From Phoronis australis (taxonomy: Eukaryota; Phoronida; Phoronidae), in contig NMRA01000053.1 in NCBI GenBank assembly GCA_002633005.1, positions 655,298 to 719,297 on the forward strand: a stretch of DNA of 64,000 bases. The letters are read 5' to 3'. A program made the translations under genes and the position numbers. Positions 1 to 12,818 of this stretch are shown here, piece after piece. The notes below the pieces were generated by a model. The model ran no database searches. It saw only the letters and a program-made list of their open reading frames with translations, and was not told where the DNA came from. Positions within the stretch are counted from its first letter, which is position 1, and each line of letters opens with the position of its first letter.

Positions 1-766
1 TAGGCCTATGTGAACCGTAAATCAAAAACTGTCCGATAACTATGCTGCTATTGGGCAAGCAGACGACATAAAGGGTCGGAACCGAAGTTTGAATTTTGAA
101 ATTAATTACCAGTAGCATTGCCAAAAGTACTCACAATACCAACACTTCTACTATTGAAAGACTTTGAAAAGCGTTTCAATACCGAAATTAATATAAATTA
201 ATGTTTTTTTCGCTGTTTTGGACAGTAAAGTAGATGCAGGTATTTCTCGTCAAATTAAAACTGACCGGAAACTGCAGCAGATAGGTCAGGAGAGTTCAAC
301 TCAGCTCGTAAGAATATGCCGGAGTTGTGAATCTGTTGTCTATAATCTATGGTTGGACCAATAACGTCAACCCTCGCAAATGCACGTGGTTGTCAACTGA
401 TGGATGACGGCAAATGGAACGTACTGCATACGCTGAAACTGTATTCATTCCCGCAACCTTTGAAAGATACCTTTAAACATATTTAAATTGAATGAAATAA
501 ACCAGAGATGCATGTCAACACGTCTTCGTCAAGATACTACCTGAAACCTAAATTTCAAATTTTATTTAACTGTAATCATGCGGTGACTAATTTGCCTAGA
601 AATCTTCGGAGTGAATCCTTGACGATTTGGCTGTTTGGATACCTAAACAGACATTTAACCCTTTGGATTGACAAGTGGCCAAAACATCCTTATCATGTAG
701 GTCTACGAGTTTTATGAATTCGGCTCCAACCTGCACAATGTTTGAAAATAACAACATTGAACTTAC

Positions 767-867
767 GTGCTGAAACTCGTCCGCGCTCTGACTGCATAGG
801 CTTACCGTGCTGCTGTTGGGTGTACTCGTCTCGTCTAAGCACTTTGGAATGGTTTGTTCATGCGATT
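767..867 (-). CDS. Gene B S exon, repeat unit 1 (33 aa plus split codon)
   Basis: A 101-nt exon with acceptor AACTTAG and donor GTAAGTTC. It begins in phase 1 and ends in phase 0. Read in the frame set by the preceding 46-nt exon it is open and shares QTIPKCLDET near its start and SQSADEFQH at its end with unit 2. It is the last exon of gene B visible before the left edge, and because it ends in phase 0 a further L-type exon is expected outside the window. The peptide is rich in S, T, D and Q and has no recognised fold. Homology, length, phase and splice sites agree with three sister exons. Confidence 0.72.
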
Positions 868-1373
868 CTAAGTTAAAAAACAACATAAGAAACAATCGCC
901 TTTCGCATCGTGTTCAAGATGAAAATTTCGGGTAACAGCCGAGTTGTGGAGCAAAATGGTGGCAAAGCTCAAAGGTAAATACCAAAACAAAGCGTTGTTA
1001 TGGGCCCATAAAAGATGTAAGATCACGTGTAAAATAACTTTGCCTCCTGCAAATTTATGTTTTGATTATTGTTCGACACCGTCGATGCTGTATGTCTTAC
1101 AATGTCCAGTTAAGAAAGAGGCCTGATAAAAATAAAACATTAAAGCTACTTTCATTTCGTCTTCCTCATCGCATCTCCATCCTTCCTATTCCTCGCCTAT
1201 CCCTTCCATATTTTGTGCAGTCAATACTTTTTTGAAGGTAGGTCTTTCCATTCTAGGCAAGTTATCTAAATCCAAAAGTACTTTTTTCCCGTCCCCAATC
1301 CGTGGTTTCTATTGCATGACGTTGTCTGTTAACTAAACATGAATGTTTTGAAATGAGCTCTTTCCAATCCTAC

Positions 1374-1419
1374 CTTCGTCATGGACGTAGTGCTGTGAAC
1401 CACTCGCCGGAGCGCATGA
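1374..1419 (-). CDS. Gene B mini-L exon, repeat unit 1 (15 aa)
   Basis: A 46-nt exon between a TTTTTTCACAG acceptor and a GTAGGATT donor, phase 0 to 1. The peptide runs SCAPASGSQHYVHDE, and the last G completes a Glu codon with the S exon of the same unit. It is too short for an ORF scan but has the same length, frame and splice context in four units. Confidence 0.7.
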
Positions 1420-2093
1420 CTGTGAAAAAATACAATACTGTATGAACTATGGAAATAAAAACAGAGTGGAAGTGGCCTAGTGCCTTTTTCGGTACATCAG
1501 GTGGGTTTAGGAAGCATAGCCGGGCCCATTACACTAATTACCTGATTATGACTCATGTGGACCCGACATCATGGGTTTCCAATTATGGACATCTGGTTTG
1601 AATTCTAATTTGATTAATGGTTTATTCAGCAATACTCTAACGTCCGGACAATCCGCTTGATTTAGTTGATTTCAAGTGTAGTATCAGTTGGACCCATAAC
1701 GTCAACCCTCGCAAATGCACGTGGTTGTCAACTGATCGATGACTGCAAATGGAACGTACTGCATACGCTGAAACTGTATTCATTCCCGCAACCTTTGAAA
1801 GATACCTTTAAACATTTTTAAATTGAATGAAATAACCAAGGGATGCATGTCAACACGTCTTCGTCAAGATACTACCTGAAACCTATATTTCAAATTTTAT
1901 TTTAACTGTAATCAGGCGGTGAATAATTTGCCTAGAAATATTCGAAGTAAATCCTTGAGGATTTGGCTGTTTGGATACCTAAACAGACATTTAACCCTTT
2001 GGATTGACAAGTGGCCAAAACATGTAGGTCTACAAGTTTTATGAATTCGGCTCCAGCCTGCACAATGTTTGAAAATAACAACATTGAACTTAC

Positions 2094-2194
2094 GTGCTGA
2101 AACTCGTCCACGCTCTGGCTGCATAGGCTTACCGTGCTGCTGTTGGGTGTACTCGTTTCGTCTAAGCACTTTGGAATGGTTTGTCTAGGCGATT
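2094..2194 (-). CDS. Gene B S exon, repeat unit 2
   Basis: A 101-nt exon, acceptor AACGTAG, donor GTAAGTTC, phase 1 to 0. It is nearly identical to unit 1 (four residue differences), including QTIPKCLDETSTPNSSTV and SQSVDEFQH. A second donor-like GTAAGC lies inside the exon in units 1 and 2, so an alternative shorter form is possible. A second frame is also largely open, but only the reported frame is kept in all four units and fits the phase of the neighbouring exon. Confidence 0.74.
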
Positions 2195-2697
2195 CTACGT
2201 TAAAAACAGCATAAAAACAATCGCCTTTCGCTTCGTGTTCAAGATGAAAATTTTGGGTAACAGCGGAAATGTGGAGCAAAATGATGGCAAAGCTCAAAGG
2301 TAAATACCAAAGCAAAGCGTTGTTATGGGCCCATAAAAGATGCAAGATCACGTGTAAAATAACTTTGCCTCCTGCAAACGCATGTTTTGGTCATTGTTCG
2401 ACACATTCGGTGCTGTATTAATTACAATGTCCAGTTAAGAAGCAAGCCTGATAAGAAATAAAACATTAAAGCCACTTTTAGTTCGTCTTCCTCATCACAA
2501 CTCCATCCTTCCTATTCCTCGTCTATCCCTTCCATCTTTTATGCCACCAATACTTTTTTGAAGGTGTCTTTTCCATTCTGGCATGTCATCTTCATCCAAA
2601 AGTAATTTTTTCCCGTCCCCAATCCGTGGTTTCTATTGCATGACGTTGTCTGTTAACTTAACATGATTGTTTTGAAATGAGCTCTTTCCAAACTTAC

Positions 2698-2743
2698 CTT
2701 CGTCATCGCCGTACTGCTGTGAACCACTCGGTGGAGCACAGGA
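2698..2743 (-). CDS. Gene B mini-L exon, repeat unit 2 (15 aa)
   Basis: A 46-nt exon, acceptor TTTCACAG, donor GTAAGTTT, phase 0 to 1, peptide SCAPPSGSQQYGDDE. Together with the 101-nt S exon it makes 147 nt, a 49-codon cassette that starts and ends in phase 0. Confidence 0.72.
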
Positions 2744-3264
2744 CTGTGAAATGAAAATAGAGCACTTTAGAAACTATGGACATCAGGTTAAAATTCTAAT
2801 TTTATTAAATGGTTTATTCACTACAATAGGATTTATTTTGAGATGATTTCAGTGTAGTGTCAGTTGGCGTTAGAACGTCAACCCTCGTCAATGCACACGG
2901 TTGTCAACTGATGAATAAGGGCAAATGAAACGTACTGCACACGCTCAAACAGAATGCATTCCCACAACCGGTGAAAGCTACCTGTAAACATAACTAAACT
3001 GAATGAAATAACTCAGAGCTGCAGGTCAACAAGTCTTGATTAAGATACTACCTGAAACTAATTTCAATTTTGATTTTTAATTGGAATCAGGTGGTGAGTA
3101 ACTTGCCTTGACAAATTTGAAATAAATCCTTGAGAATTTGGCTGTTTGAATACCTAAACATACTTTTAACCCTTTGGATTGACAGGTGACCCTTGGGTCT
3201 ATAACAATTTTATGAATTAGGCTCCAGACTGAACCATGTGTGAAAATGAAAACGTTGAACTTAC

Positions 3265-3365
3265 GTGTTGGAAATCGTCCGCGCTCTGGCTGCATAGGCC
3301 TACCATGCAGCTGTTCTGTGTATTCGTTACGTCTAACCACATTGCAAAGGTTTGTTCAGTCGATC
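3265..3365 (-). CDS. Gene B S exon, repeat unit 3
   Basis: A 101-nt exon, acceptor CAACTCAG, donor GTAAGTTC, phase 1 to 0. It is more diverged than units 1 and 2 but keeps STEQT at the start, LD in the middle and SQSADDFQH at the end. The frame stays open despite many substitutions, which suggests it is translated rather than a passive copy. Confidence 0.72.
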
Positions 3366-3799
3366 CTGAGTTGAAAAACAACATAAGAAACAATCGCCTT
3401 TCGCTTCGTGTTCAAGATGAAAATGGGTAACAGCTGAGTTGCGGAGCATAATGACAAATATAAGCTCAATGGTCAAAACCAACGGAAAGCGTTGTTATGA
3501 AACCATAACTGTGCAAGTTCACGTTTAAAATAAATTCACCTCTTGCAAACGCAAGTTTCGATCCCTATTCAACGCCGTCAACGCTTTTAATTCATTCTCC
3601 TCATCACACCTCCATTCTTACTTTTTTCTGTCCCTTCCATATTTTGTGGCCGGCACTACTTTTTAACGGTAAGCTTTTCCCTTTCTGGGCATGTTATCTG
3701 TAAGTTATTCTTTCCTGTTCCCAATCCATGCTTTCTATTGCATGACGTTGTCTGTTAACTATACATGTATGTTTTGAAGTGAGCTCTTTCCAATCTTAC

Positions 3800-3845
3800 C
3801 TTCGTCATCGACGTAGTGCTGTGAACCACTCGCCGGAGTGCGTGA
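3800..3845 (-). CDS. Gene B mini-L exon, repeat unit 3 (15 aa)
   Basis: A 46-nt exon with a strong TTGTTTCACAG acceptor and GTAAGATT donor, phase 0 to 1, peptide SRTPASGSQHYVDDE. It lies 435 nt upstream in the transcript of the S exon of the same unit. Confidence 0.72.
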
Positions 3846-4357
3846 CTGTGAAACAAGATACAGTGTTGTATGAAATATGAACAAAAGGTTTGAATACTAA
3901 TTTGATTAATCGTTTATTCTGCAATACTCTAACGTCACCACAATAGGCTTCATTTCACGTGTAGTATTAGTTGGACCGAGATCGTGAACCCTCGCCAATG
4001 CAACTGATGGGTGAGAGCAAATGGAACAAATTGCACACGCTGAAACTGTTTTTATTTCCACAACCAGTGAAAGCAACATTTTAACATATTTAAATTGAAC
4101 AATCCAGAGTGCATGTCAACACGTTTTCGTCAAAATACTGCCTGAAACCTCAATTTGAAAAAAAATGATTTGGAATGTAATTAAGTAGTGACTAATTCGC
4201 CTTGAAATATTTGAAATAAAGCCTTGAGGCTTTGGCTGTTTGAATACATAAACACATTTTAACCCCTTGGATTGAGAGGTGGACCTTAGAAATACAACAG
4301 TTTTATGAATCAGGTTCCAGCCTGCGCGATGTTTGGAAATAACAACGTTGAACTTAC

Positions 4358-4458
4358 CAGTGGGAACTCGTCTGAGCTCTGATCACTCACTCTTTCCATA
4401 CAATTGGTAATTATGTCCGCTGCGTCCAACCGGTTTAGAAGTGTTTGATCAGACGACT
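4358..4458 (-). CDS. Gene B S exon, repeat unit 4
   Basis: A 101-nt exon, acceptor TTTATGCAG, donor GTAAGTTC, phase 1 to 0. It is the most diverged copy, yet it has the same length and conserved positions: SSDQT, RLDAAD, and DQSSDEF before the donor. Confidence 0.7.
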
Positions 4459-5846
4459 CTGCATAAAAACATCAAACAATTGTCTTTCACTTCGATTTCA
4501 AGACGAAATTTTCTGGAAACAGTAGACTTACTGAGCAATATGATGGCAAGTTCAGACTCAAGGGTCAAAACCAACGCAAAGCGTTGATATTCCCCGTAGT
4601 CCGTTGCAAACGGCATGTTTTTAAACGTGCTTCTCAGCTTCATGTAAGTTATAAGGTGACAAAAACTTGAACACAAAGGGATAGTTGAAACATACAGGAA
4701 TGACTACATGTAGTTCCTCACCTTCTTAAACTAACTTCAATCCATACAGTTTGAAAACAGATTTTATCAGATTCAACAATCAAATAAAAAAATCGAAGTA
4801 GGACACAGCCTTAGGCATTCAAAATTGGCAGGTGTTGTATACACTAAGCGTAATCGCGACTTTCTCGGAAATTGTATTCCATAGAGAGTTTTGTTCGTAA
4901 GGCGTTATTTAATTCGCGGTAAACGGGCAAATTTGAATTAATCATGATGCATATTCTTATTTATTTTTCACATGAACTTAACTTATTTTACAATCCCAAC
5001 GACATAACATCATCACATTCTCGTGGAAAATCGTGATATTGAAAATGGCTCATTCTTATGCTGTGCTCTTCGGGGTAAAGTATCATAAACATGTCGAAAA
5101 AATCATGAAATGCAGTTCTTTGAATCGAGTGATAACTTTATAGACAAACTAAAATTACAAACTAAACAAAAGTGTTACTTTCACAACTTCGCCCTCCTGC
5201 TCAAAGCTCCGTCCTTCATATTTATTTCACCTTGGTTCTTTCCATATTTTGTGCCAGTCAACACTTTTTTGAAGGTACAGTATATCATTTCTCATTTCAT
5301 TATTTACGTCAACTTCTCGACAAAATGCCGAAAAGACAGCATCAACCACAGAATCAACTACTTCTGTCAGCTTATGAATAGTATTCACGTATAAATGAAA
5401 TGTTCCAGTTAGCGTTTTTAAGTACAGGTGAGTAGAAGTCTAAATAATCCACCGTTTTTGGACTTCGTGACCTACATGTACCAGCCTTTTCCGCGCTACA
5501 TCGTGACACAACATATTGACACGGTATGGAGTAAATTAGCGCATTAATGAGACAAGCCTGCACGAGTTGTCGTGTAAAATCCGTACACGTTAGCAAATGA
5601 CACGTTTTAGCCTTCCATTGCCTTCAGGCAAATTAACTGGAGCAGGGTGTTTTAAATGCTAACAAGTGAAAGAACAATTGTTCCTGGTTCATGGAGCCCC
5701 TGTTTCTAGGATTTTGTGCAGATTTGTTTTTAATATGCACGGCAGACGGTTGAACTTGGACACCCTTGAAATTCTGGGTCGAAATGTTGTAAACCATGGT
5801 GCATTTTTATCTGCAGTGTGCTGTTGACGACCAGAACCAAGCTTAC

Positions 5847-5892
5847 CTTTCTTCTGACACTGTTGCCCTGGACCCGCGTCAGGTGTTTCTGT
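5847..5892 (-). CDS. Gene B mini-L exon, repeat unit 4 (15 aa)
   Basis: Using acceptor TTCCATAG and donor GTAAGCTT gives exactly 46 nt, phase 0 to 1, peptide TETPDAGPGQQCQKK, which aligns in length with the other three mini-L exons. A CAG four nt further in is a competing acceptor but would break the phase. Starting in phase 0, it can join directly to the S exon at 15656-15753, which ends in phase 0, across an intron of about 9.8 kb. Confidence 0.55.
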
Positions 5893-5900
5893 CTATGGAA

Positions 5901-8900
5901 CAAAAATAAGTAACATCCAATATTATGTTATGACATTGATCGTGCAGATTGTAACTATGATGATCTACTTTTTTACATTAGATACATTCTCTCATGGAAC
6001 TTCCCATACATAAGGCAAGTCAAATATCGAAGTGTGTCATCGCGTGTTTGACTGTCATTTGGCGGTCGACAGGTGGGGCAAACAATAATAATGTAGATGC
6101 CTCAATCTATCGCCGCCTCCAGGTGGAGACATCTATGTTAATTTAGAGGGTCCCACTTTTAAAGCTCAAAAAACGGATTGTATCAGAACGTCAAAATTAC
6201 TTATTCTTATTTAAATAACATGAGCAAAATTCATTTTCGCATTACTTGACTTAGTGTATTATGTTTGTCGTATTCTGGGAACCATAGATCACCTGGCACC
6301 CTTAATAATAAATATTGATTAGCTCTGATTTCAAGACCCCCTACTTTAGTCAAAAACAATTCTGATGAATAAGTATAGACTTGTTGAAAACACTAAAAAA
6401 TTGTTCGAAATTTTTCTTTGGTTTCAATTCCGAACAATTCAAAACCAATCAAATGAATTGCGAAAAACACCGACTCACCTACTTTAATGCGTGTCTTTAT
6501 ACGTTCTTGGTAAAAAGCCACGGCTGCAAATTTTAGTGAACATTTCAATTCAATTTTCCATCGTACCTTGTATCGCGTTCAGTGTCCACTGGACAACAGT
6601 GAAATAAATGTAATTAGCCACACGAAGAAAGTAAACTTCGGCAATCTTGAATACGCTACTTTGGTGGCATCGATTTTACAGAGAACAAAATCAGTCTTGG
6701 TATTAGTTTTTCGAATTCCTTAAAATTTTGGACATCGGAAAGTGTTTACATGTACTTGCCTCTTGGCTGTATCCACGGCTACTCCAGGCGCTGGCTACAG
6801 TTTGCATGGAATATTGATCACGTCCATATCCTGACCAATTAAGAAAATCATTGTTAGGCTACTCATTTGAATGACCTTCCCTCTATCCCATGATCCCCCT
6901 CTCCTGCTCACCCTCGTTCGCTTCTCTGTTTAATTTGAAACATTTGAGAAAGAACACAATCCATGTCCACATTTCCTAGCAAACGTAATTTTGATAAGCT
7001 CCCAATGGTCTTTGTTTAGATCTGTTTAACGGTGATATTTTTTATTTCCGTCAAGCACTAACTTAGTAGCAAGTGAATATCCATACACTAAACTAAAACA
7101 AAAAAGTAACAGTGATCTGTTCTGTGGAAAACGACATTCCAGTTATTCTTAACCTTAACTGACAGCTTGTACTATTGGTGGCAATCAAATCTTGCATTAG
7201 GTGTAAGTTAATACACCGATTGTCTTTAGTAGACTTGTAGAGCGTAAGTGGAGTGTTGTTCTCACCAGAAGAGAACTTAAAGATAATTTACCCAGACAAA
7301 ATATATTTTGCATCTTCCTCAGAAAGGAGTAGTATGACAAAGTGTACACGATATAATAGCAGCAACGTACACACCTGAATCCAGTGACTGTGTAACTGCT
7401 TCACTTGTATTACACACACTTCTCTGAAAAACAACATAGCAATCATGCAGTTGACTTTCAGGAACTTGACACCATTTGAAGACATCTCATCAGGTTGCAA
7501 ACAAAGTGGTTGCAGTTGGAAAATTACACGAACGTTGCTCCCAATAACAATTGTAGATTCTTATTTTTTCTGATTTTCCCCACGCAGCACAGAATTGATT
7601 AATGATTGAAGTAATTTCTGGGTGTGATAAAGCAACTATGAAGTCTGAGTACTTCTTCATGGAGTTTAAGGCAGTCAGTTCTGACGTAAGTAAACTGACG
7701 AAGTGTAGGCAACTTAGAACGAGTGGCTGTCAATACTCTAGATCTAAATAACTTTGAACAGCAAAGTTAGGCAAGTCCGTAAAAACGGACACACTTTATA
7801 TGTTTTTCATTTTCGATACTCATACATTAAAATGCAAATATACCAGGGTTTTCATTTTTCAAGCGATTCTCACAAAAGAGTGGCCAGCACTATTGTAACG
7901 TTTATTCTTACTCGAGGTCATCGGCCCACAGAACTTACATATCAAACACAACTATGAAATAAGTAAATACGCAACATTTTCTACTATCGAACAAAAATTG
8001 CGTTTTTGGAGCGTGTACTAGTCATCCGAAAATGATATCAACAATTTACAAGAAAAAACGTAACCCTGCATTCAGCATAATACCTAATCCGTAACACTAA
8101 GATCGCCGTAGTTTGGTCATATTTACTTTTCATGTATCGAACCCAGTTTTCTGAAAAAAAGACTTATACCCTTTCGTCAGACAACTCTTTGGTGCATTGA
8201 CTTGTTGTCTAATGTATTTTTCTACGTCTCTGCGGTTAATTATCGACACATTTTAAGATTTAAAATACAGCTTGGACTCGAAAGACCGGCCATTTAACTC
8301 GGGCAATGTCGAATTCCGCTTTGTTTAGCGCAGTAAGCCTCGCTTTGGATTTTAACGTCCGCTTCGTGAATTAGGCCTATGTGAAGCGTACAATCAGTCG
8401 AATCACTCCAATAATCGACGCTTCTTATGCTCATCTTAGAAGAGTCGCATTTGCCAAGATGAGGCTACGATTGATTTGGCATATCGAGAGGTCATGAAAA
8501 AACCAGAAACAAATACTAAACTCATAAAAATTACTACTAAGGAGGTTAGCACAAGTGGGAACTGTCCAACTAAATAAGTGTTATTCTTTACTTAATAAAA
8601 TCTCGTCTGCTAAGTTTCATGAGGATCCTTAATCAAACTTGGTAGATAATGAGGGAAACGCAAAAATTAAAACTGCCACTAGCGGCGTAGCAACCTTAAA
8701 AACTGTCCAAAAGCAACGCCAACTAAATAACATTTGTCAAATTTTGTAACGAATTTCCAAACCATAATATTGAAAAGTTCTTCGTACAAAGTCTATGAGT
8801 TCGTAGCAGCTAACATTTTCGGCTATGGGTTCTATGGCCTTTGTCAAACTAATGACGTTGTGAGTGGGTTGGATGTGTGACATCTTGGGGACATTTATCG

Positions 8901-9417
8901 GTCATCTCTTCTGCTTGTAGTACTCTGCAACGCCGTAGATATTTGGCTAAGCATACTGACCGATATCTCTATTCACGCAGACACCTTGTTTTTTAATGTG
9001 AGAAGCCTGTCAAATGAACTTGCTTCGCGACTTTTCGAACCGTTTGGCAAGTAAAAAAATGCCAGAAACAGAGACAGTATATTTTAATGACTTGGTAAGT
9101 TGCAAAAAAGAAAGATTAATGGAAAAAAACGGACACTAGCGTAGAAAACATGCCTGAGCCGTTCAAAAATGTGCAGGTGCTGCCTTTGTCTTATCAGAAA
9201 AGCATTTGTCCAGTATGATGAAATTCCAGAGAAGTAGTTACTGAGCAGACTGAAAGAGTTATAATTGTCACGAGGGGCACAGCAGTACTCAAATCCGTCT
9301 ATAAGTTAACGTTAGCCGTTCTCTTTAGAACTGGGAGACGCCCGCCAATATTGATGGCAATCCTTAAAAGAACTTTGAAGACTGAGGTAGGCGCAATCAT
9401 GCCACTATGGGCAGTAG
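5901..9417. other. Putative gene B intron; no gene supported
   Basis: No long ORF or recognisable domain. A possible minus-strand exon at 6479-6523 (acceptor TTTGCAG, donor GTGAGTCG, phase 1 to 1, peptide like VAFYQERIKTRIKV) does not fit the phase of its neighbours. A short motif like TTAGGCCTATGTGAA near 8370 also occurs at position 1-15. Confidence 0.4.
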
Positions 9418-11838
9418 TAATGGGGCTATTCGGAAAATCTGCAATAACTAGAGGGCGTGCGTGTACTAGTGGTGACAGGTTAACAGCCTCGATTTCACGA
9501 GCCCTTTAAGTACATGGTGAAATGTCTTGCAACCGTGCCAACTGAATCTGAGATTGCGTAAAAAGGGTGCTTCTATGAGAGGAAGTAAGCACGACCTCAT
9601 ACAAAGGTAAGGTTTGTGATTATTTTAACGATTATTCCATGATTATTCTACCGATGCCTGTTAACTGAGGCACTCGCCGATGTCGACTTCGCGGCAGTCA
9701 GTCGCCAGCCAGAGTCTGGTTAATCTTTGAATGTTGTGATATGTGATACGATACTTGACGTAGCAATCGGGATCTTTTCGTACATCAAAGCATTATTATT
9801 GTTTGGAATGATTTCTAAAAGTTTATCAGTGACAGTTACATCAATCAATGCTGAATGTTTATGCTGTCAACTCGATACAGGTTAATGAGTTAAGATTACA
9901 ATCCAATCCCAATGGCAAAGGGTACGTGAGTGATAAATATCCATTGCATTAGACTATTTGTTTACTCCCTATCATATGTCTTCTGGAAATCTATTACACG
10001 TTGAAATGGAAATCTATCACGTCAGTTTTCACGTAACCTTTGGTTTTTAGGTTTGAAGGCTTGTACCGTGCAGAGGAGATATGCATCGCTTCTGCACCGT
10101 CCCTGAATGGACAAAAATTGGTTTTTAGCATTTGACTGCAGCTAACCAACAAGATCTTCCCATCCAGTGCAGATCTGTTGTCAAAGCCTACTTTCAATAT
10201 TGGAGACAACGAACAAAGCCTTTGAAAAGGAACAGCTATTTTTAAAGTCATTTTGTTAAATTACTTATTCAGGTCCCGAGGGGGGATTGGCATGGGGGGT
10301 TGTAATATTTGGTACAACTGAATGTGTGGAAATAACAGGTAATACATGTTTGGGGAAAAGAGCATGGTGAGGTAATTCTTAACCTTCACGAAGTCCCTTC
10401 AAGTTGATTTCATGAAACTGTTTTGCTACTTGTATCAATTGTAAAACCACGAAAATATATTACATTTTCCGAATTCACAGTGACTGAATAGTCTTAACTC
10501 ATGCCTTGAAATGTTGCAAGTCGTTATAAATTCAAATGACTGCCATTTTTGTGAAAATTGCATTTTTGATGGTGCCTTACGATTTGTAATTACTCTTAAA
10601 CAACAGAAAGATTATCCATCATTTTTAAATGACCCAAGTCTTCATATCTTCTATTAGAAGAAAAACGGTTCCCTCAACCTTAGGCTAGAAGTATGCTTGA
10701 CAGACCCATGAACCTGTAATCTGAGTTTAAAATTGCTGAAAGTATCAAAATTAAAAAGGCTTGAAAATGGGTAACAAAGGTTTGAAGTTGTCTCAAAAAA
10801 CTTGTATATTTTACAGACAAGTGATGCGTTTAAAGAATTGTTATGGCTAGGGATAAAAAATAAAGACACAGTTTTATGCAATACTCATTATATACACCCT
10901 TGGTTTCTGAAAATAGTAATTATTTACTTTTATGTGAAACTGTAGACCAATCACCATATATTTTTGAAAAACAGGGATAACATTTTTGATCCAATCTGGA
11001 GTACTTAATTATTCATATTTCAATATTTGTTCCAGGTTCAGTGACATTTTAAGGCCACTTCAAGCTGTATCATAGACAAGCTTTGTTACTCCGTTCTCTT
11101 CCCACAGCACTTCCACACACCAGCAGTGCTGCATGGCACAATGTGCAAGTCAGTGGCCCTGGAGAAATGTGAATCGCAGTACTAAGTTACCATAAGACAA
11201 TGTGCCAGTGGAGTGTCTGTGTATCCAGACGAACTATATCTGACTGCTACACAAATAAGCCTTGTTGGTGAGGATGCCCTTTCATAGGCAATGAGTCATG
11301 TGTGGACAATAGCTTATTTCCTTTCCTGGAAGAAACATGAGGGACTGAAGCTAAAGAAGACCTAGTCACACTCTGGTCTAGTTCAGAGTCTGATTTTGGG
11401 CTCAAAACGATTCAAGTGATATGCTGCTGTGTTTACCTTCAAGGGTCTAATTGTGGATGTTATTGAGGCTGAATGAGGTTACATGAAAGAAAGCCACGTG
11501 TTGAAACTGGACCTTTTTTACAAGCGCTTCTATAGGCCATTGAAACTAGAACCCAGTGAAATGAAAGCCAAAAGCTGAGTGACATTAAATTTTCCTTTCA
11601 GAAGAAAGGCTTTATACTATTGGTAAAAACTTTTCAATTTGGTACAGATTATGGGGAAATGACATTCAGTGACTGCATCGATTGTCTTATTGTATGTTTT
11701 CAATTGTAGCTAGCTGGATAAGAATCTGCTATGCACAAGATTCGAGAATAAACAATTATCAGTGTATTTAAAAACAAATGGCAAACTGAAAAAGCACAGA
11801 AAGAAACAACATTGCGAGGGAGTCCATAATCAGGCATA

Positions 11839-11959
11839 TCAGGTGCTGAATTTCTGAATTACGTTCAATTCTCTCAGGTTATTGCTGAAGGATTGCTTTT
11901 CACTTTGTCCAACGGTGAAATAGATGGTCAGGCGGTTGGTTTCAGTTGTTTTTTCTTGC
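11839..11959 (-). CDS. Possible terminal exon of a small unidentified gene
   Basis: After a good acceptor (TTCTGTTACAG) an open frame of about 39 codons runs to a stop at 11839, with RLTIYFTVGQSEKQSF in the middle. It could join the signal-peptide-like exon at 12597-12818, but the phases do not match without a frameshift. No family recognised. Confidence 0.2.
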
Positions 11960-12596
11960 CTGTAACAGAATAGAAATATTAGCAAATTGTAAAAGAAAAG
12001 ACAAGACAAAACTACTTTTGTAAGGCAGAACATACTTGACATTTCATCTTCATGTTTATGTGTAGAAACTAATAACCTTTGTACCCAAGTCTTATTTAAT
12101 ATCTGAATTAAAATATGTGAAACAGGCTAAAAGTGATTTAACAATGTGTATTTTTCATGACACTTAAAATGTGCTTCTGATCTCAACAAGCAAAATTCAT
12201 TCTAGGTGTCAATTTTTTTCCAATGCAATGTTACGACATTTACTGAATTAAGGCTTATTCATGTTAATTCAATAACTGGTCCTGGGGCTGGGGTACACGA
12301 TAAAATAAAGAAACTCGCTCATCTAGAGAATTTTATTGGAAACAGCATAGTTTTGAAGAGAAACTGCTGTGAAAAAGTCACTCTTGACTTCTGTGCATCA
12401 CGTACCATACACCTCTTACTTTGGGAGCGCTCCCACCCAGGACAATATGAATATGTGCTGCTAGCCTACCCGACATCGGATGAGTTTCCAAAAAGAAACA
12501 CTTAGTTCCACTCAATGAAACTGTTATTCAGTGGGGTAACTGGTGGGGATAACGTCACCGAACGATGTTGATAGAAAGTGATTGCTAAAAACTTAC

Positions 12597-12818
12597 CAAG
12601 TAATGTGTAGTCTCCGAATGGAACTGCATAGTCATAGAGCACACACGGGGCTTCAGCATCCACACACTTTTTTTAGTTGACCCTGTTGACCGCAATTGTC
12701 CACGAATATAGTAACCTTAGGTCTTTTGGGAATTTGTGGCCACCTGTCGAAGACTTGCACCAGGGAAATTAGCAGTAATAAGGCTTAGCGCGACGACGTA
12801 TTTTGATAAAAATTCCAT
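12597..12818 (-). pseudogene. Possible secreted-protein first exon, frame broken
   Basis: The ATG at 12818 opens a classical signal peptide: a short polar start (MEFLSKY), a hydrophobic core (VVALSLITA) and a small-residue region (PGAS) resembling a cleavage site. The frame stops after 33 codons at 12717. In shifted frames the sequence continues to look coding (PKVTIFVDNCGQQGQ, then CVDAEAPCVLYDYAVPFGDY) up to a strong donor GTAAGTTT at 12596. A seven-A run lies between the second and third segments, so indels or sequencing errors are plausible. It is either a decayed gene or a frameshifted assembly. No family recognised. Confidence 0.3.

Larger units (their letters stand above)
351..5900 (-). 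repeat. Four tandem genomic repeats carrying the gene B L+S cassette
   Basis: On the plus strand the units begin at about 351, 1687, 2864 and 3970, each with a related segment that reads like AACCCTCGCAAATGCAC. Each unit then has an S exon followed by a mini-L exon, so in the minus-strand transcript mini-L comes first. Units 1 and 2 are closest and unit 4 is longest and most diverged. Intron sequence is also shared, for example a CCTTCCATATTTTGTG motif near 1190, 2530, 3630 and 5240. The array arose by tandem duplication of about 1.1-1.3 kb of genomic DNA. Confidence 0.85.

Noticed and set aside
508-2351. ORFs of 60-139 codons within the tandem units
   Set aside because: Their long versions read through splice sites and into intron; only the 46- and 101-nt exons are conserved in frame across units.
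6479-6523. Minus-strand exon candidate with a strong donor (GTGAGTCG)
   Set aside because: Phase 1 to 1 does not fit between an S exon ending in phase 0 and a mini-L exon starting in phase 0.
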